Shown here: positions 7,764 through 15,932 of the stretch, piece by piece | How the letters are laid out: each line of letters starts with the position of its first letter | Numbering within the stretch: position 1 is the stretch's first letter | Assembly (NCBI GenBank): GCA_026713345.1 | Contig: JAPOOQ010000119.1 | Coordinates: forward strand, 1-24,644 | Length of the DNA: 24,644 nucleotides | Direction of reading: 5' to 3' | Source of the DNA: Gemmatimonadota bacterium | Lineage (GTDB): Bacteria > Gemmatimonadota > Gemmatimonadetes > Longimicrobiales > Gaopeijiaceae | Position numbers and translations under genes: made by a program | The notes under the pieces: model-generated | Seen by the model: only the letters and a program-made list of their open reading frames with translations | The model's database searches: none | What the model was told of the DNA's origin: nothing

Positions 7764-10250
7764 TCACCGCAACTCGTCCGCGCGCACCATCCGCAGCCCG
7801 AAGACGGTCGCGATCTGGCTCTCCGGCTTCGCCTGGATGCGCACGGTCATCTGCTCCTTGCCCGCGACCAGCCCCGCCGGAATCGGATACTCGACGTCGT
7901 AGAACCGCGGCGGCTCGCTGCGGTCGACCTCGGGTTCGGCCACCCTGGTCCCATCCACCAGGATCTCGAACGACGCCGGCGTCCCCCGTCGGTCATCGCT
8001 GTAGTACGTCGCGATGAGCGTCATGGGGTGGTCCGGCGCGACCGGGATGTCGAAGGAGAACCAGCCTCCGCCGCGCCGCCCCGGCCGGCCCAGCATGCGC
8101 TGCGTGACCGTTTCTTCGCTGCCCTGGTAGTTGAACGCGTCTTCGAAGACCCGCTCGCCAGGTTCCAGGTAGGCCACCGTCGCCCCCTCCAGCCTGCGCA
8201 GCCGCTCCGCTTCCGCGCCGTACTCGGCCCTCTGCGCCTCCCATTCGTTCGGCGCAAACAGGTCCCAGTACGTGGAGTAGATACGCCGGTGCAGTCGGAA
8301 GAACGGATAGAGGTCCACGTCCGTGGCCCGCCCGGCAGCATCCGGCTCGCGGCCGGCGCCATCCGTGCGAAAGTGGCCGGCCTCCCCGTCCACCGCCCGC
8401 ACCCAGGACTCCACCGGCTCGTCAGCGGCGACGAAAACCGGAACCTTCGGTGGCTCCCGTCCGTCCGAACTCTCGGACTCACGCTCGCGCTCCGGGCCGA
8501 GATCGCCAGCCAGCACGATCGGCCCCCACATGATCGACGCCCGCTGCGGATTGTCCGGCAGCCCCTCCAGCCGGAGCGGCTTGGGCAGGTCCACCTCGAC
8601 CACGTCGCCGCTCCGCCACGTCCGCGTCAGCTCCCGGAACGAACTGGCGTCGTGCTCGAACCGCCCATACTGGCTGCGGCCGGTAAACTCGAGGCCATCG
8701 GGCCGCGCGTCCGGTGCCGCCGTCTCGCCGTTGACCCTGACCGCGAAGCCGTCGCCCGCCCAGAAGGGTTGCCGCAGCACCAGCGTGAACTCGCGCGGCT
8801 GACGCGCCTCCACCCGAAGCGTCGCCGTCTCCCCCTCGGGGAACCCGGTCTCCATCTCCAGACGGACCCCGGCGTCCACCCACTCGGCCGTCGACGGCGC
8901 GTACAGGTTCACCCACAGCCGGTCCCCGTCCTCGTAGTAGAGCCCGTCGCCGTGAAGCGCGTGGCTTTCCATCCCCGACCCCACGCAGCAGGTGAAGCTG
9001 CGCTGCATGTCCTGGTACTCGCGCTGTACGCCGCGGCCCACCGGCACCATGTAGCAGGTTCGCCCGTCCTCCGGGTCGATCGACGACAGGATGTGGTTGA
9101 AGAGTGCGCGCTCGTGGAAATCGGCGTAGTGCGGGTCCGGCCGGAGCGAGAAAAGCTGCCGGGTGAGCTTGAGCATGTTGTAGATGTTGCACGTCTCGGC
9201 CGTGCGCCCGTCGATGCGGTCGCTGAGCTGGCCGGGCGGGCCGAAGTACTCGTCCTTGCCGTGGCCGCCGCTGGAGAAGGTGTGGTACTGGACGACGCGG
9301 TCCCAGAAGAAGCTCGCGCCCATGAGGTCGGCGGGGTTGCCGGTGAGAGCGAAGCGGTCGGCCGAGCCGATGAGCTTGGGCACGGCGGTGTTCCCGTGCT
9401 TGCCGGCGAGGATGTCCTGGTGCCTCTGCAGGGGCTCGATGAAGACGCGGTGCTCGAACTTGTACGAGAGGTCGAGCCAGCGCTCGTCGCCGGTGTCGGC
9501 GAAGAGGTCGACCATGATCTCGTTCATACCGCCGAACTCGGTGTTCATCATGTGCTGGAGCTGGGCGTCGGAGAGCCCGGAGAGGATCCCCTCGGCCCAC
9601 TCCGCGAAGGCGATCTCCATATCGAGCGCCATCTCGTTGCCGGTGAAGCGATAGGCGTCGCGGAGGCCGCCGAAGGTCTTGTGCAGCGTGTACCAGGGCG
9701 CCCACTCGCCGTTCAGATCGAACGACGCCGAGCGGATCTCGCCGCGGGCCAGCTCGCCGAAGGCCTGCCGCAGGCCGGCCAGCGCGCTGAGGTAGCCGTC
9801 GCCGTGGGCGTCCTGCACCTCCTTGAGCTCGGTGACCAGGTAGTCGGCGCGGTCCTTGTAGCTCTCGTCGCCGGTCGCGGCCCACATGAGGCTCACCGCG
9901 GTGAGGTGGTGGCCCGCGATGTGGCCGGTCAGGTTGCGGCCGTCGCCGTCCCAGCCGCCGTACGGCTCGCCCTTCGGCGTGAGACCTGCCCGGTCGCGGT
10001 AGTACGCGAGCATGCGGTCGGGCTCCAGCTCGAGCAGGTAGCGGCCGTTGAGGTCCTGGGCGTGCTTGAGGGGACCGCCGGTGAGGCGGATGGTGCTCAG
10101 GGGCAGGGCGCGGGCCTTGATGAGCCCGGCCGCGGCAGCGAGGGCGGCGGCGCGAGTGCCTGAACCAGCGCCGTAGGGGGAGCAGCTCAGCAGGGGTAGG
10201 GCACCGGCTCCGAGGCCAATCTTGAGAGCGGTACGACGAGAGATCGTCAT
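7764..10250 (-). CDS. Beta-L-arabinofuranosidase-like hydrolase (DUF1680, GH146 type), Tat lipoprotein
   Basis: An 828-residue exported glycoside hydrolase of the DUF1680 clan (GH127/GH146). The N-terminus is a twin-arginine signal (S-R5-R6-T) ending in lipobox L-L-S-C23. The (alpha/alpha)6 domain contains EFGGMNEIMVDLFADTGDERWL (about 238-259), FGPPGQLS (336-343), E352-T-C354 and F-T-C421-C422, the glutamate and cysteines that bind zinc and supply the cysteine nucleophile in the characterised family. WGPIVLAG and YPFFRLHRRIYSTYWDLF mark the beta-rich C-terminal region, as in GH146-like proteins. It should release terminal beta-L-arabinofuranose in the periplasm or at the surface. The start at 10250 is supported by GGAGGT five bases upstream; an ATG at 10295 lies in the operator-like motif and is less likely. 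araA follows after 46 bases. Confidence 0.88.
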   Translation of the reverse strand: MTISRRTALKIGLGAGALPLLSCSPYGAGSGTRAAALAAAAGLIKARALPLSTIRLTGGPLKHAQDLNGRYLLELEPDRMLAYYRDRAGLTPKGEPYGGWDGDGRNLTGHIAGHHLTAVSLMWAATGDESYKDRADYLVTELKEVQDAHGDGYLSALAGLRQAFGELARGEIRSASFDLNGEWAPWYTLHKTFGGLRDAYRFTGNEMALDMEIAFAEWAEGILSGLSDAQLQHMMNTEFGGMNEIMVDLFADTGDERWLDLSYKFEHRVFIEPLQRHQDILAGKHGNTAVPKLIGSADRFALTGNPADLMGASFFWDRVVQYHTFSSGGHGKDEYFGPPGQLSDRIDGRTAETCNIYNMLKLTRQLFSLRPDPHYADFHERALFNHILSSIDPEDGRTCYMVPVGRGVQREYQDMQRSFTCCVGSGMESHALHGDGLYYEDGDRLWVNLYAPSTAEWVDAGVRLEMETGFPEGETATLRVEARQPREFTLVLRQPFWAGDGFAVRVNGETAAPDARPDGLEFTGRSQYGRFEHDASSFRELTRTWRSGDVVEVDLPKPLRLEGLPDNPQRASIMWGPIVLAGDLGPERERESESSDGREPPKVPVFVAADEPVESWVRAVDGEAGHFRTDGAGREPDAAGRATDVDLYPFFRLHRRIYSTYWDLFAPNEWEAQRAEYGAEAERLRRLEGATVAYLEPGERVFEDAFNYQGSEETVTQRMLGRPGRRGGGWFSFDIPVAPDHPMTLIATYYSDDRRGTPASFEILVDGTRVAEPEVDRSEPPRFYDVEYPIPAGLVAGKEQMTVRIQAKPESQIATVFGLRMVRADELR

Positions 10251-10283
10251 CGGGGACCTCCGGACTCCGAGGTTGGGATTGCT

Positions 10284-10297
10284 ACCTGGGTACATGT
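10284..10297. promoter_or_regulatory. Candidate operator copy 3 (ACC-N6-CATGT)
   Basis: Plus-strand ACC, six bases, CATGT, about 35 bases upstream of the DUF1680 start and within the 150-base divergent gap (10251-10400) shared with the first plus-strand sulfatase. The core matches the other copies, but the six spacer bases differ (TGGGTA). A protein bound here could affect both directions. The rest of the gap shows only weak promoter-like sequence (GATACT at 10352-10357 on the plus strand). Confidence 0.35.
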
Positions 10298-10400
10298 TAC
10301 GGCGGAAGTTGGCCCGGGCGCCACAGGGACTGTCGGCGGAAGGCAGGCGGCGATACTCTGATGGTCGGTGACGGAGTCAACCAACAGGGTGGACCTGCCG

Positions 10401-11981
10401 ATGGATGGAGATCGCCTGGTGCGCGAGTCGGGTGCAGTTCGGACACACCCGTCCACCTCCCGGCGAGCGTTCCTGCACCGGGCTGGACTGGGCGCGGTTG
10501 CGCTCTCGCTCGCCCGTTGCACGCCGGACCTCCCGCAACGTTCGGAATCCGGCACGAATCCCGTAGCCGCTGGCCCACCAGGCCCAACCCCCGACCGCCC
10601 CAACATCCTCCTTGTCACCACCGACTACCAGAGCGGCATGGACGTGCCCGCCGTCGGCCACCGCTTCCTCGACATGCCTACGCTCGACCGGCTGCCCCGC
10701 GAGGGCGCGGTCTTCCGCCGCCACTACTCGACCGGACCCATCTGCATCCCGGCGCGCAACACCTGGATTACCGGGCAATATCCCCACACCCACGGCAAGT
10801 GGGAGAACATCGGCGGGGGGGTGCCGGAGACGAGCCCGGTGCTGATGGCCGAGCTGGGTGCCCACGGCTATCAGACCACCGCGGTCGGCAAGCTGCACCT
10901 GGGCTTCCCCGACGACGCGCCGCTTGGCGGATTCGACCGCTGGGTGTCCGCCGACCGCAAGGGCAACTTCGGAGCCGCCGGCCAGCAGGACGATTACGCC
11001 GCCTTCCTGGCTGAGCGCGGACTCGTTCGCGACGACTACCTGCGGATGGGGGTCGAGGCGCCGACGCCCCACGTCTACGACTGGCCGTGGGACGAGTCCT
11101 GGCACATCGACCACTACGTGGGCGCGCGTGCCCTGGAGATCATCGAACGTGGCGAGCTGCGGGAGCCCTGGTTCCTCTGGGTCTCCTTCAACGGCCCCCA
11201 CAATCCGTGGGATCCCCCTGCCCGCTGCTCGGAGCCCTACAAGGAGATGGAGTTGCCGCTCGGGCACACCTTCCCTGGGGAACTCGACACCAAGCCCACC
11301 GACCACACGCGGCTGCGCTTCAACTACACCGGCGACATCCCCCGTCTGATCGACTCCGACTACCGGCGCCGCGACCAGATCATCCACGCCATCCGCGCGA
11401 GCCACTACGGGAACCTCTCGTTCATCGACGAACAGATGGGACGCGTGATCGGTGCCCTGGAGCGGCGCGGCGAATTCGACGACACCATCGTGTTGTGGAC
11501 CAGCGACCACGGCGCCCACCTCGGCGATCACGACCTGATCCACAAGGGCACGCACTACGACCTTTCGGCGCGTGTGCCGCTCGTCGTCCGCCACCCGGCG
11601 AGCATCCCGCCCGGAGTGCGGGACGGCTTCAGTGCCCACGTCGACCTCATGCCGACGATCCTCTCGCTGGCGGGTGCGCCGCTGCCCGAAGCGATGGAGG
11701 GCCGCGATCTCACCACGCTGCTGACGGACGGGGAGGCTTCGGTGCAGGACGAGGTCTTCATCGAGGTCCGCGGCAACGTCTCGATCGTGACGGATCGGTG
11801 GAAGCTCGGGCTTTACCCGCACGACGGGGAAGGCGACCTGTACGATCTGGACGACGATCCGTTCGAGTTGATCAACCGCTTTGGGGATGGCGACCATGCG
11901 GGTGTGCGTGAGGAGCTGTCGGAGCGGATTCGTGAGTTTTCGCCGGTGTGGCCGCCGGCGTTTTCGGTGGTGCGGCGATGA
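10401..11981 (+). CDS. Exported sulfatase (S1 family, FGly type), Tat lipoprotein
   Basis: A 526-residue sulfatase that should hydrolyse sulfate esters, probably on a glycan. The formylglycine motif is C115-I-P-A-R119 followed by NTWITGQYPHTHG; Cys115 must be oxidised to formylglycine for activity. Metal-site motifs are NILLVTTDYQ (68-77) and TSDHGAHLGDH with the downstream lysine in HKGTHY. The N-terminus has a twin-arginine motif S-R21-R22-A-F-L and ends in L-A-R-C40, a plausible lipobox, so it is probably exported folded and lipid-anchored. The ATG at 10401 has AGGGTGG nine bases upstream; an in-frame GTG at 10368 would add 11 residues. Its stop overlaps the next sulfatase start (ATGATGA), showing coupling. 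It diverges from the DUF1680-araA unit. The substrate cannot be told from sequence. Confidence 0.93.
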   Translation: MDGDRLVRESGAVRTHPSTSRRAFLHRAGLGAVALSLARCTPDLPQRSESGTNPVAAGPPGPTPDRPNILLVTTDYQSGMDVPAVGHRFLDMPTLDRLPREGAVFRRHYSTGPICIPARNTWITGQYPHTHGKWENIGGGVPETSPVLMAELGAHGYQTTAVGKLHLGFPDDAPLGGFDRWVSADRKGNFGAAGQQDDYAAFLAERGLVRDDYLRMGVEAPTPHVYDWPWDESWHIDHYVGARALEIIERGELREPWFLWVSFNGPHNPWDPPARCSEPYKEMELPLGHTFPGELDTKPTDHTRLRFNYTGDIPRLIDSDYRRRDQIIHAIRASHYGNLSFIDEQMGRVIGALERRGEFDDTIVLWTSDHGAHLGDHDLIHKGTHYDLSARVPLVVRHPASIPPGVRDGFSAHVDLMPTILSLAGAPLPEAMEGRDLTTLLTDGEASVQDEVFIEVRGNVSIVTDRWKLGLYPHDGEGDLYDLDDDPFELINRFGDGDHAGVREELSERIREFSPVWPPAFSVVRR

Positions 11982-13492
11982 TGGGCCGCGTCCCCGCCGT
12001 CCTGCCACTCGTGCTGGCCATCCACGCCTGCACGGGCTCCGACGCCCGCCCGCTCGACGCGCCCCGCCCGCCCAACGTCCTCTTCGTCGCCATCGATGAC
12101 ATGAATGACTGGATCGGTCCGCTGGGCGGCTATCCCGGGACCGTTCACACGCCGAACCTGGAGCGGCTTGCGCAACAGGGCATGACGTTCACCAACGCGC
12201 ACGTGCCCGCGGTCTCCTGCAACCCGTCGCGGATCGCGGTGCTGACCGGGTTGCGTCCGTCCACCTCCGGTGTCTACGACCTGCGGACGCTCTGGTACGA
12301 CGCGCCGGCGCTCCAGGGGGTCGCAACGCTGCCTGCGCACTTCCGCGCGAACGGCTACCGCACGCTGGGGACGGGGAAGATCTTCCACGCACTCTCGTGG
12401 CTGAACGGCGACTACGGAGTGGACCAGAACGACCGGAACGCCTGGGACGAGTTCCATCCTTCGCTCGTCCAGCAGATGCCCGACGCGCGATTCCCGGATG
12501 GGACGGTGCGCACGGTCGACGAGCAGGGGTTCTGGCGGTACGAATGGGAGCGGGTCGCGGCCGGGGTTGGCGAACTTCCCGAGATCGACGTGCCCTACTT
12601 CATGGACTGGGGTCCCTTCCCGGAGGGCGAACCGTTTCCGGACGAGCAGGTCACCGACTGGGCGGTGGACCAGCTGGGCCGCGACCACGAACAGCCGTTC
12701 TTCATGGCCGTGGGGATCTTCCGGCCGCACATCCCGTGGTTCGCGCCGGAGGAGTTCTTCGACCTGTATCCGCTGGACGAGATCCGCCTCCCCGAGCCGG
12801 GCAACTGGCGTGAAGGCCTGCCCGAAGCCGGCCAGAGAATGGGCGCGGAGCGCAGGGAGTGGCACCGCTGGATCGAGGCCAACGGCGAGTGGCCGCGGGC
12901 GGTGCAGGGGTACCTCGCGTCGGTCAGCTTTGCCGACGCACAGGTCGGACGGCTGCTCGATGCGCTGGAGGCGAGCGGCCGGGCCGACGAGACGATCATC
13001 GTGCTCTGGTCCGATCACGGGTTCCACCTGGGAGAACGCGAAACGTGGGAGAAGTTCACCCTCTGGGAGGAATCCACGCGGGTGCCGTTCTTCGTCGTGG
13101 CCCCGGGACAGGTGGAGCCGGGCACGAGGTCGGCGCGCGCGGTGGATCTGCTGGACATCTACCCCACGCTCGTGGAGCTGACGGGGGTGCCAGCGCCTGC
13201 CCACGACTTCGAAGGCGGCAGCCTGACACCATGGTTCCGTGATCCGGAGCACGACCGGGACCGCCCGGCGATCTCGACGTTCGCCAGCGGCCAGCACACC
13301 GTGCGAACGGATCGGTGGCGCTACATCCGTTACCGGGACGGCAGCGCGGAGCTCTACGACCACGCGAACGACCCGGAGGAACGGGCGAATCTCGTAGGGG
13401 ACCCGATGTATGCGGACACGGTGGCGGCGCTCGCTCGGTGGCTGGCGCCGATTCTGGCGGCGGAAGCGGCGAGGGGGATGGGGGGCAGCTGA
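11978..13492 (+). CDS. Exported sulfatase, iduronate-2-sulfatase-like (S1 family)
   Basis: A 504-residue sulfatase resembling the iduronate-2-sulfatase branch: NVLFVAIDDMNDWIGPLGGYPG (from 33) with metal-binding Asp40-Asp41, the FGly motif C81-N-P-S-R85, a central LGTGKIFH block, SDHGFHLGERETWEKFTLWEESTRVP carrying the Asp-His metal ligands and a lysine, and a C-terminal RYIRYRDGSAELYDHANDPEE block. The N-terminus is a short Sec-type signal with A-I-H-A-C18; His at position -2 makes this a poor lipobox, so simple secretion is also possible. It starts inside the stop of the previous sulfatase, hence is translated from the same message. The name reflects similarity only; in bacteria this branch acts on varied sulfated sugars, and iduronate need not be the substrate here. 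Confidence 0.92.
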   Translation: MMGRVPAVLPLVLAIHACTGSDARPLDAPRPPNVLFVAIDDMNDWIGPLGGYPGTVHTPNLERLAQQGMTFTNAHVPAVSCNPSRIAVLTGLRPSTSGVYDLRTLWYDAPALQGVATLPAHFRANGYRTLGTGKIFHALSWLNGDYGVDQNDRNAWDEFHPSLVQQMPDARFPDGTVRTVDEQGFWRYEWERVAAGVGELPEIDVPYFMDWGPFPEGEPFPDEQVTDWAVDQLGRDHEQPFFMAVGIFRPHIPWFAPEEFFDLYPLDEIRLPEPGNWREGLPEAGQRMGAERREWHRWIEANGEWPRAVQGYLASVSFADAQVGRLLDALEASGRADETIIVLWSDHGFHLGERETWEKFTLWEESTRVPFFVVAPGQVEPGTRSARAVDLLDIYPTLVELTGVPAPAHDFEGGSLTPWFRDPEHDRDRPAISTFASGQHTVRTDRWRYIRYRDGSAELYDHANDPEERANLVGDPMYADTVAALARWLAPILAAEAARGMGGS

Positions 13493-13519
13493 AGGCCGGC
13501 AGGGCCGACGGCCCGGCGG

Positions 13520-15802
13520 TCAGCGTTCCAGTGCCGCAATCAGGGCGGGGCCGGCCGGGTCGAAGGGATGGGCTGCGGCCAATGCCCGGGCGTAGCGTAG
13601 CGCTTCGGCCGTACCGCCCCCGTCGCGGTGCAGCATGGCAAGCGCCAGCAGGAGATCGCGGTCGCGCGGGCGACGTTCGAGGGCCCGTTCCAGCACGGTG
13701 CGTGCCGCGGCGGTGTCCCCGGCCGACTGGAGTGCAACCGCGTACACGTAGGTGTAGCGGGTGCCCCGGTCTTCCAGCTCGGCGGCGCGCTGCAGCAGCG
13801 GCATCGCTTCGTCGGCGCGGCCATTGCGCACGAGGAGCAGACCAAGCGCGTGTTGCACGTCTGCGGACCCGGGGAACCGCTCGAGCACGGACCGCAGCAG
13901 CGGCTCGCCCTCGGGGTCGCGGCCGAGGCGGAAGTAGAGGTCGGAGAGGTTGACGTAGGCCGGCACGAAGGTGGAGTCGAGGGCGATCGCCGTCATGAGG
14001 GCTGTTTCAGCGTCTGCCGGTGCGCCCCGGGCCGCCGCCAGCCATGCCAGGTTGAGTTGGGCTTCGGGGCGTTCTGCACTGGCGAGTCGGGCCTCGCGGT
14101 ACTCGGCATCGACCACAGCCTGCAACGCAAACGGTACCACCGCCTCCACGGCGGCCAGCCGCACGGAACGCACCGGATCCTCCAGAAGCGGCGCGGCGAT
14201 GGCAGCCAGCTCGGCCGTCGGCGCCAGGTGGATTCCCCTCAGGGCCCCCATCCGCACGAGCGGGTCGGGATCGCGCACCCCCCTCCGCACCGCTGCTACG
14301 CGGTACGGGCTCGGGTCGGCTCCCAGAAGTGTGAGGGCGGTCGCCCTGGTGATCGATGCCGCCCTGGGGTCCTCCAGCAGCGCGTACAGACCCGGGAGGC
14401 TCTGCGGGTCTCCTGCCCGGGCGGCCGCGATGGCCTCCGCATGATGCTCCGTGCGCCGAATCGGGGCACGTTCCGCCCGGGCGGCGATCTCGGCGGCCGC
14501 CGCCGCGCCGGTCATCGCCGAATGGCAGGTCGTGCACGGGTCCGGCGCACCCACCGCCTCGGCCACCACAGGGTCCGGCACGCGGAAGGAGTGGTCCCTC
14601 CGCGCATCCACCCCCATGTAGGTGCGTGTCGGCATGTGGCATGAGACGCACCGCGCACCCTCCGTTCCGACCTCGTGGAAGTGGTGCTCGGCGTCGTCGA
14701 ACCGCGCAGCCGCGTGGCACTGCGCGCAGACGGCGTTGCCTTCGCCCCGAACGACCAGTGAGTGCGCATCGTGACAGTCGTTGCAAGTGACCCCGGCGCG
14801 ATGCATGGCGCTCTGCACGAAGGAGCCCCAGACGTACACCTCTTCCCGTATCTGGCCGTCTGCGAAGTAGAGCCCGTCCTCCAGCAGTGCGGGCTGGTGC
14901 GTATCGAGGAGCGGTTCGCCGTGTGCGAAACGTGCCGTGATGGCCGAGCGACGGGAGTGGCATCGCCCACAGGCGTCCAGTTGTCCGTCGGGATCGGGGC
15001 CTCCCCGCAGCCGGGCGGTTCCAGTTTCAGGGTCGGCCGTCCAGGCGCCGGGATCGTGTGGCTCGAAGTGCACGAGGAGCCCGGGATCCGGCGTCGCCGG
15101 TCTTACCGCTGGGCGAGAAGAGCCGCCATCGACGGCTTCCACCCAGGCCAAATGCTCCGAGCCCGGTCCGTGACACGCCTCGCAGGCCACGTCCAATTCG
15201 GCCCACTCGGTCGAGAAGTGGTCCGTTGCAGAGGAGTAGTTCTTCCTCAGCCCGGTTGAATGACACTCGGCGCACATCGAGTTCCAGGTCAGATCCGGCC
15301 CGGTCCAGTGCGGCGCGTCCTCCTCGACCCGGACATCAAACCAACGCCGCCCGCCCTCGACGGCGGGACGGGCGTCCCAGGCAATCGGAAGCACCTGGTA
15401 GCGTCCCCCCGGAAACTCGACCAGGTACTGCTGGAGGGGGAAGATCCCGAAGGTGTACTGCACACGGTGATCCACCGGCGCGTCCCCCGGTGCCTCCGCG
15501 CGAGCGACGAACGCGCCGCCCCTCCGCATGAACGTCCAGGCGGCGTCCGAACCCTCATGGCGCATGTCCCCGAAGTCGCCCAGGACCGTCTCCGGGGTTG
15601 CCGCCTGCATCGCGAGGTCGTGGTGCGAGCCTCGCCATAGTTCCGCCTCGGTTGGGTGGCAGGAAGCGCAGACGTCCGTGCCCACGAAACCCGGCCCGGA
15701 CGCAGCTGCTCCCGGGCCGCTCTCCCCTCCGCACGCACCGAAAGAAACGCTCAGGGAGATGAGGAGGCTCCGCGTCGCTGCCAGGTGTGTGGTTGTTCCC
15801 AT
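13520..15802 (-). CDS. Exported octahaem cytochrome c with TPR tail
   Basis: A 760-residue protein with eight CXXCH haem-binding motifs whose first cysteines are at residues 45, 177, 207, 278, 340, 359, 385 and 423. The N-terminus is a signal peptide ending F-G-A-C24, a possible lipobox. After the haem part comes an Ala-rich helical stretch (about 430-570) of HEAT-like character, then TPR-like repeats to the end (about 575-760: AQLNLAWLA, VPAYVNLSDLYFRLG, VQHALGLLLVRNGRADEA, TYVYAVALQSAGD, LLLALAMLHRDGG). This architecture is known in environmental bacteria as cytochrome c plus TPR proteins of undefined role. It is probably periplasmic or surface electron transfer. The ATG at 15802 has GGGAG just upstream. 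It converges on the sulfatase pair (27-base gap) and has no obvious link to arabinose use. Confidence 0.9.
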   Translation of the reverse strand: MGTTTHLAATRSLLISLSVSFGACGGESGPGAAASGPGFVGTDVCASCHPTEAELWRGSHHDLAMQAATPETVLGDFGDMRHEGSDAAWTFMRRGGAFVARAEAPGDAPVDHRVQYTFGIFPLQQYLVEFPGGRYQVLPIAWDARPAVEGGRRWFDVRVEEDAPHWTGPDLTWNSMCAECHSTGLRKNYSSATDHFSTEWAELDVACEACHGPGSEHLAWVEAVDGGSSRPAVRPATPDPGLLVHFEPHDPGAWTADPETGTARLRGGPDPDGQLDACGRCHSRRSAITARFAHGEPLLDTHQPALLEDGLYFADGQIREEVYVWGSFVQSAMHRAGVTCNDCHDAHSLVVRGEGNAVCAQCHAAARFDDAEHHFHEVGTEGARCVSCHMPTRTYMGVDARRDHSFRVPDPVVAEAVGAPDPCTTCHSAMTGAAAAAEIAARAERAPIRRTEHHAEAIAAARAGDPQSLPGLYALLEDPRAASITRATALTLLGADPSPYRVAAVRRGVRDPDPLVRMGALRGIHLAPTAELAAIAAPLLEDPVRSVRLAAVEAVVPFALQAVVDAEYREARLASAERPEAQLNLAWLAAARGAPADAETALMTAIALDSTFVPAYVNLSDLYFRLGRDPEGEPLLRSVLERFPGSADVQHALGLLLVRNGRADEAMPLLQRAAELEDRGTRYTYVYAVALQSAGDTAAARTVLERALERRPRDRDLLLALAMLHRDGGGTAEALRYARALAAAHPFDPAGPALIAALER

Positions 15803-15830
15803 GGCACTCCCGCCCCGGTGGGTTCGCGGC

Positions 15831-15860
15831 AGGATAGGCTGCGACTCCTGCCGGCGGCAA
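15831..15860 (-). promoter_or_regulatory. Candidate sigma70-like promoter of the octahaem cytochrome gene
   Basis: Minus-strand TTGCCG (15855-15860), an 18-base spacer and TATCCT (15831-15836) lie about 30 bases upstream of the ATG at 15802. Four of six bases match in each consensus hexamer, so this is plausible but not strong. Confidence 0.35.
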
Positions 15861-15866
15861 GGGCGC

Positions 15867-15895
15867 TTGTCAGCACGCGACCCGCGCGCTATATC
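15867..15895 (+). promoter_or_regulatory. Candidate sigma70-like promoter of the amidohydrolase gene
   Basis: TTGTCA (15867-15872), a 17-base spacer and TATATC (15890-15895) sit about 38 bases upstream of the start at 15933. The -35 matches five of six and the -10 four of six consensus bases, with ideal spacing. It is back to back with the cytochrome promoter in the 130-base divergent gap (15803-15932). This is the best promoter-like pair I see in the window. Confidence 0.5.
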
Positions 15896-15932
15896 GAACC
15901 AGCGACGCCCACCTTCGCAGGAAGAGAGGTTC

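Noticed and set aside
8028..10163. 711-codon plus-strand open frame opposite the DUF1680 gene
   Set aside because: It is antisense to a clearly recognised enzyme, its translation is Val/Ala/Arg/His-rich with no domain, and long antisense frames are expected at this GC content.
10251..10295. ATG at 10295 as the DUF1680 start
   Set aside because: It would add 15 residues before the twin-arginine signal and lies in the shared motif; the ATG at 10250 has GGAGGT at good spacing.
10377..13363. Two long minus-strand open frames opposite the sulfatase pair
   Set aside because: The plus-strand products are unmistakable sulfatases; the antisense translations are Arg/Val/Asp-rich shadows.
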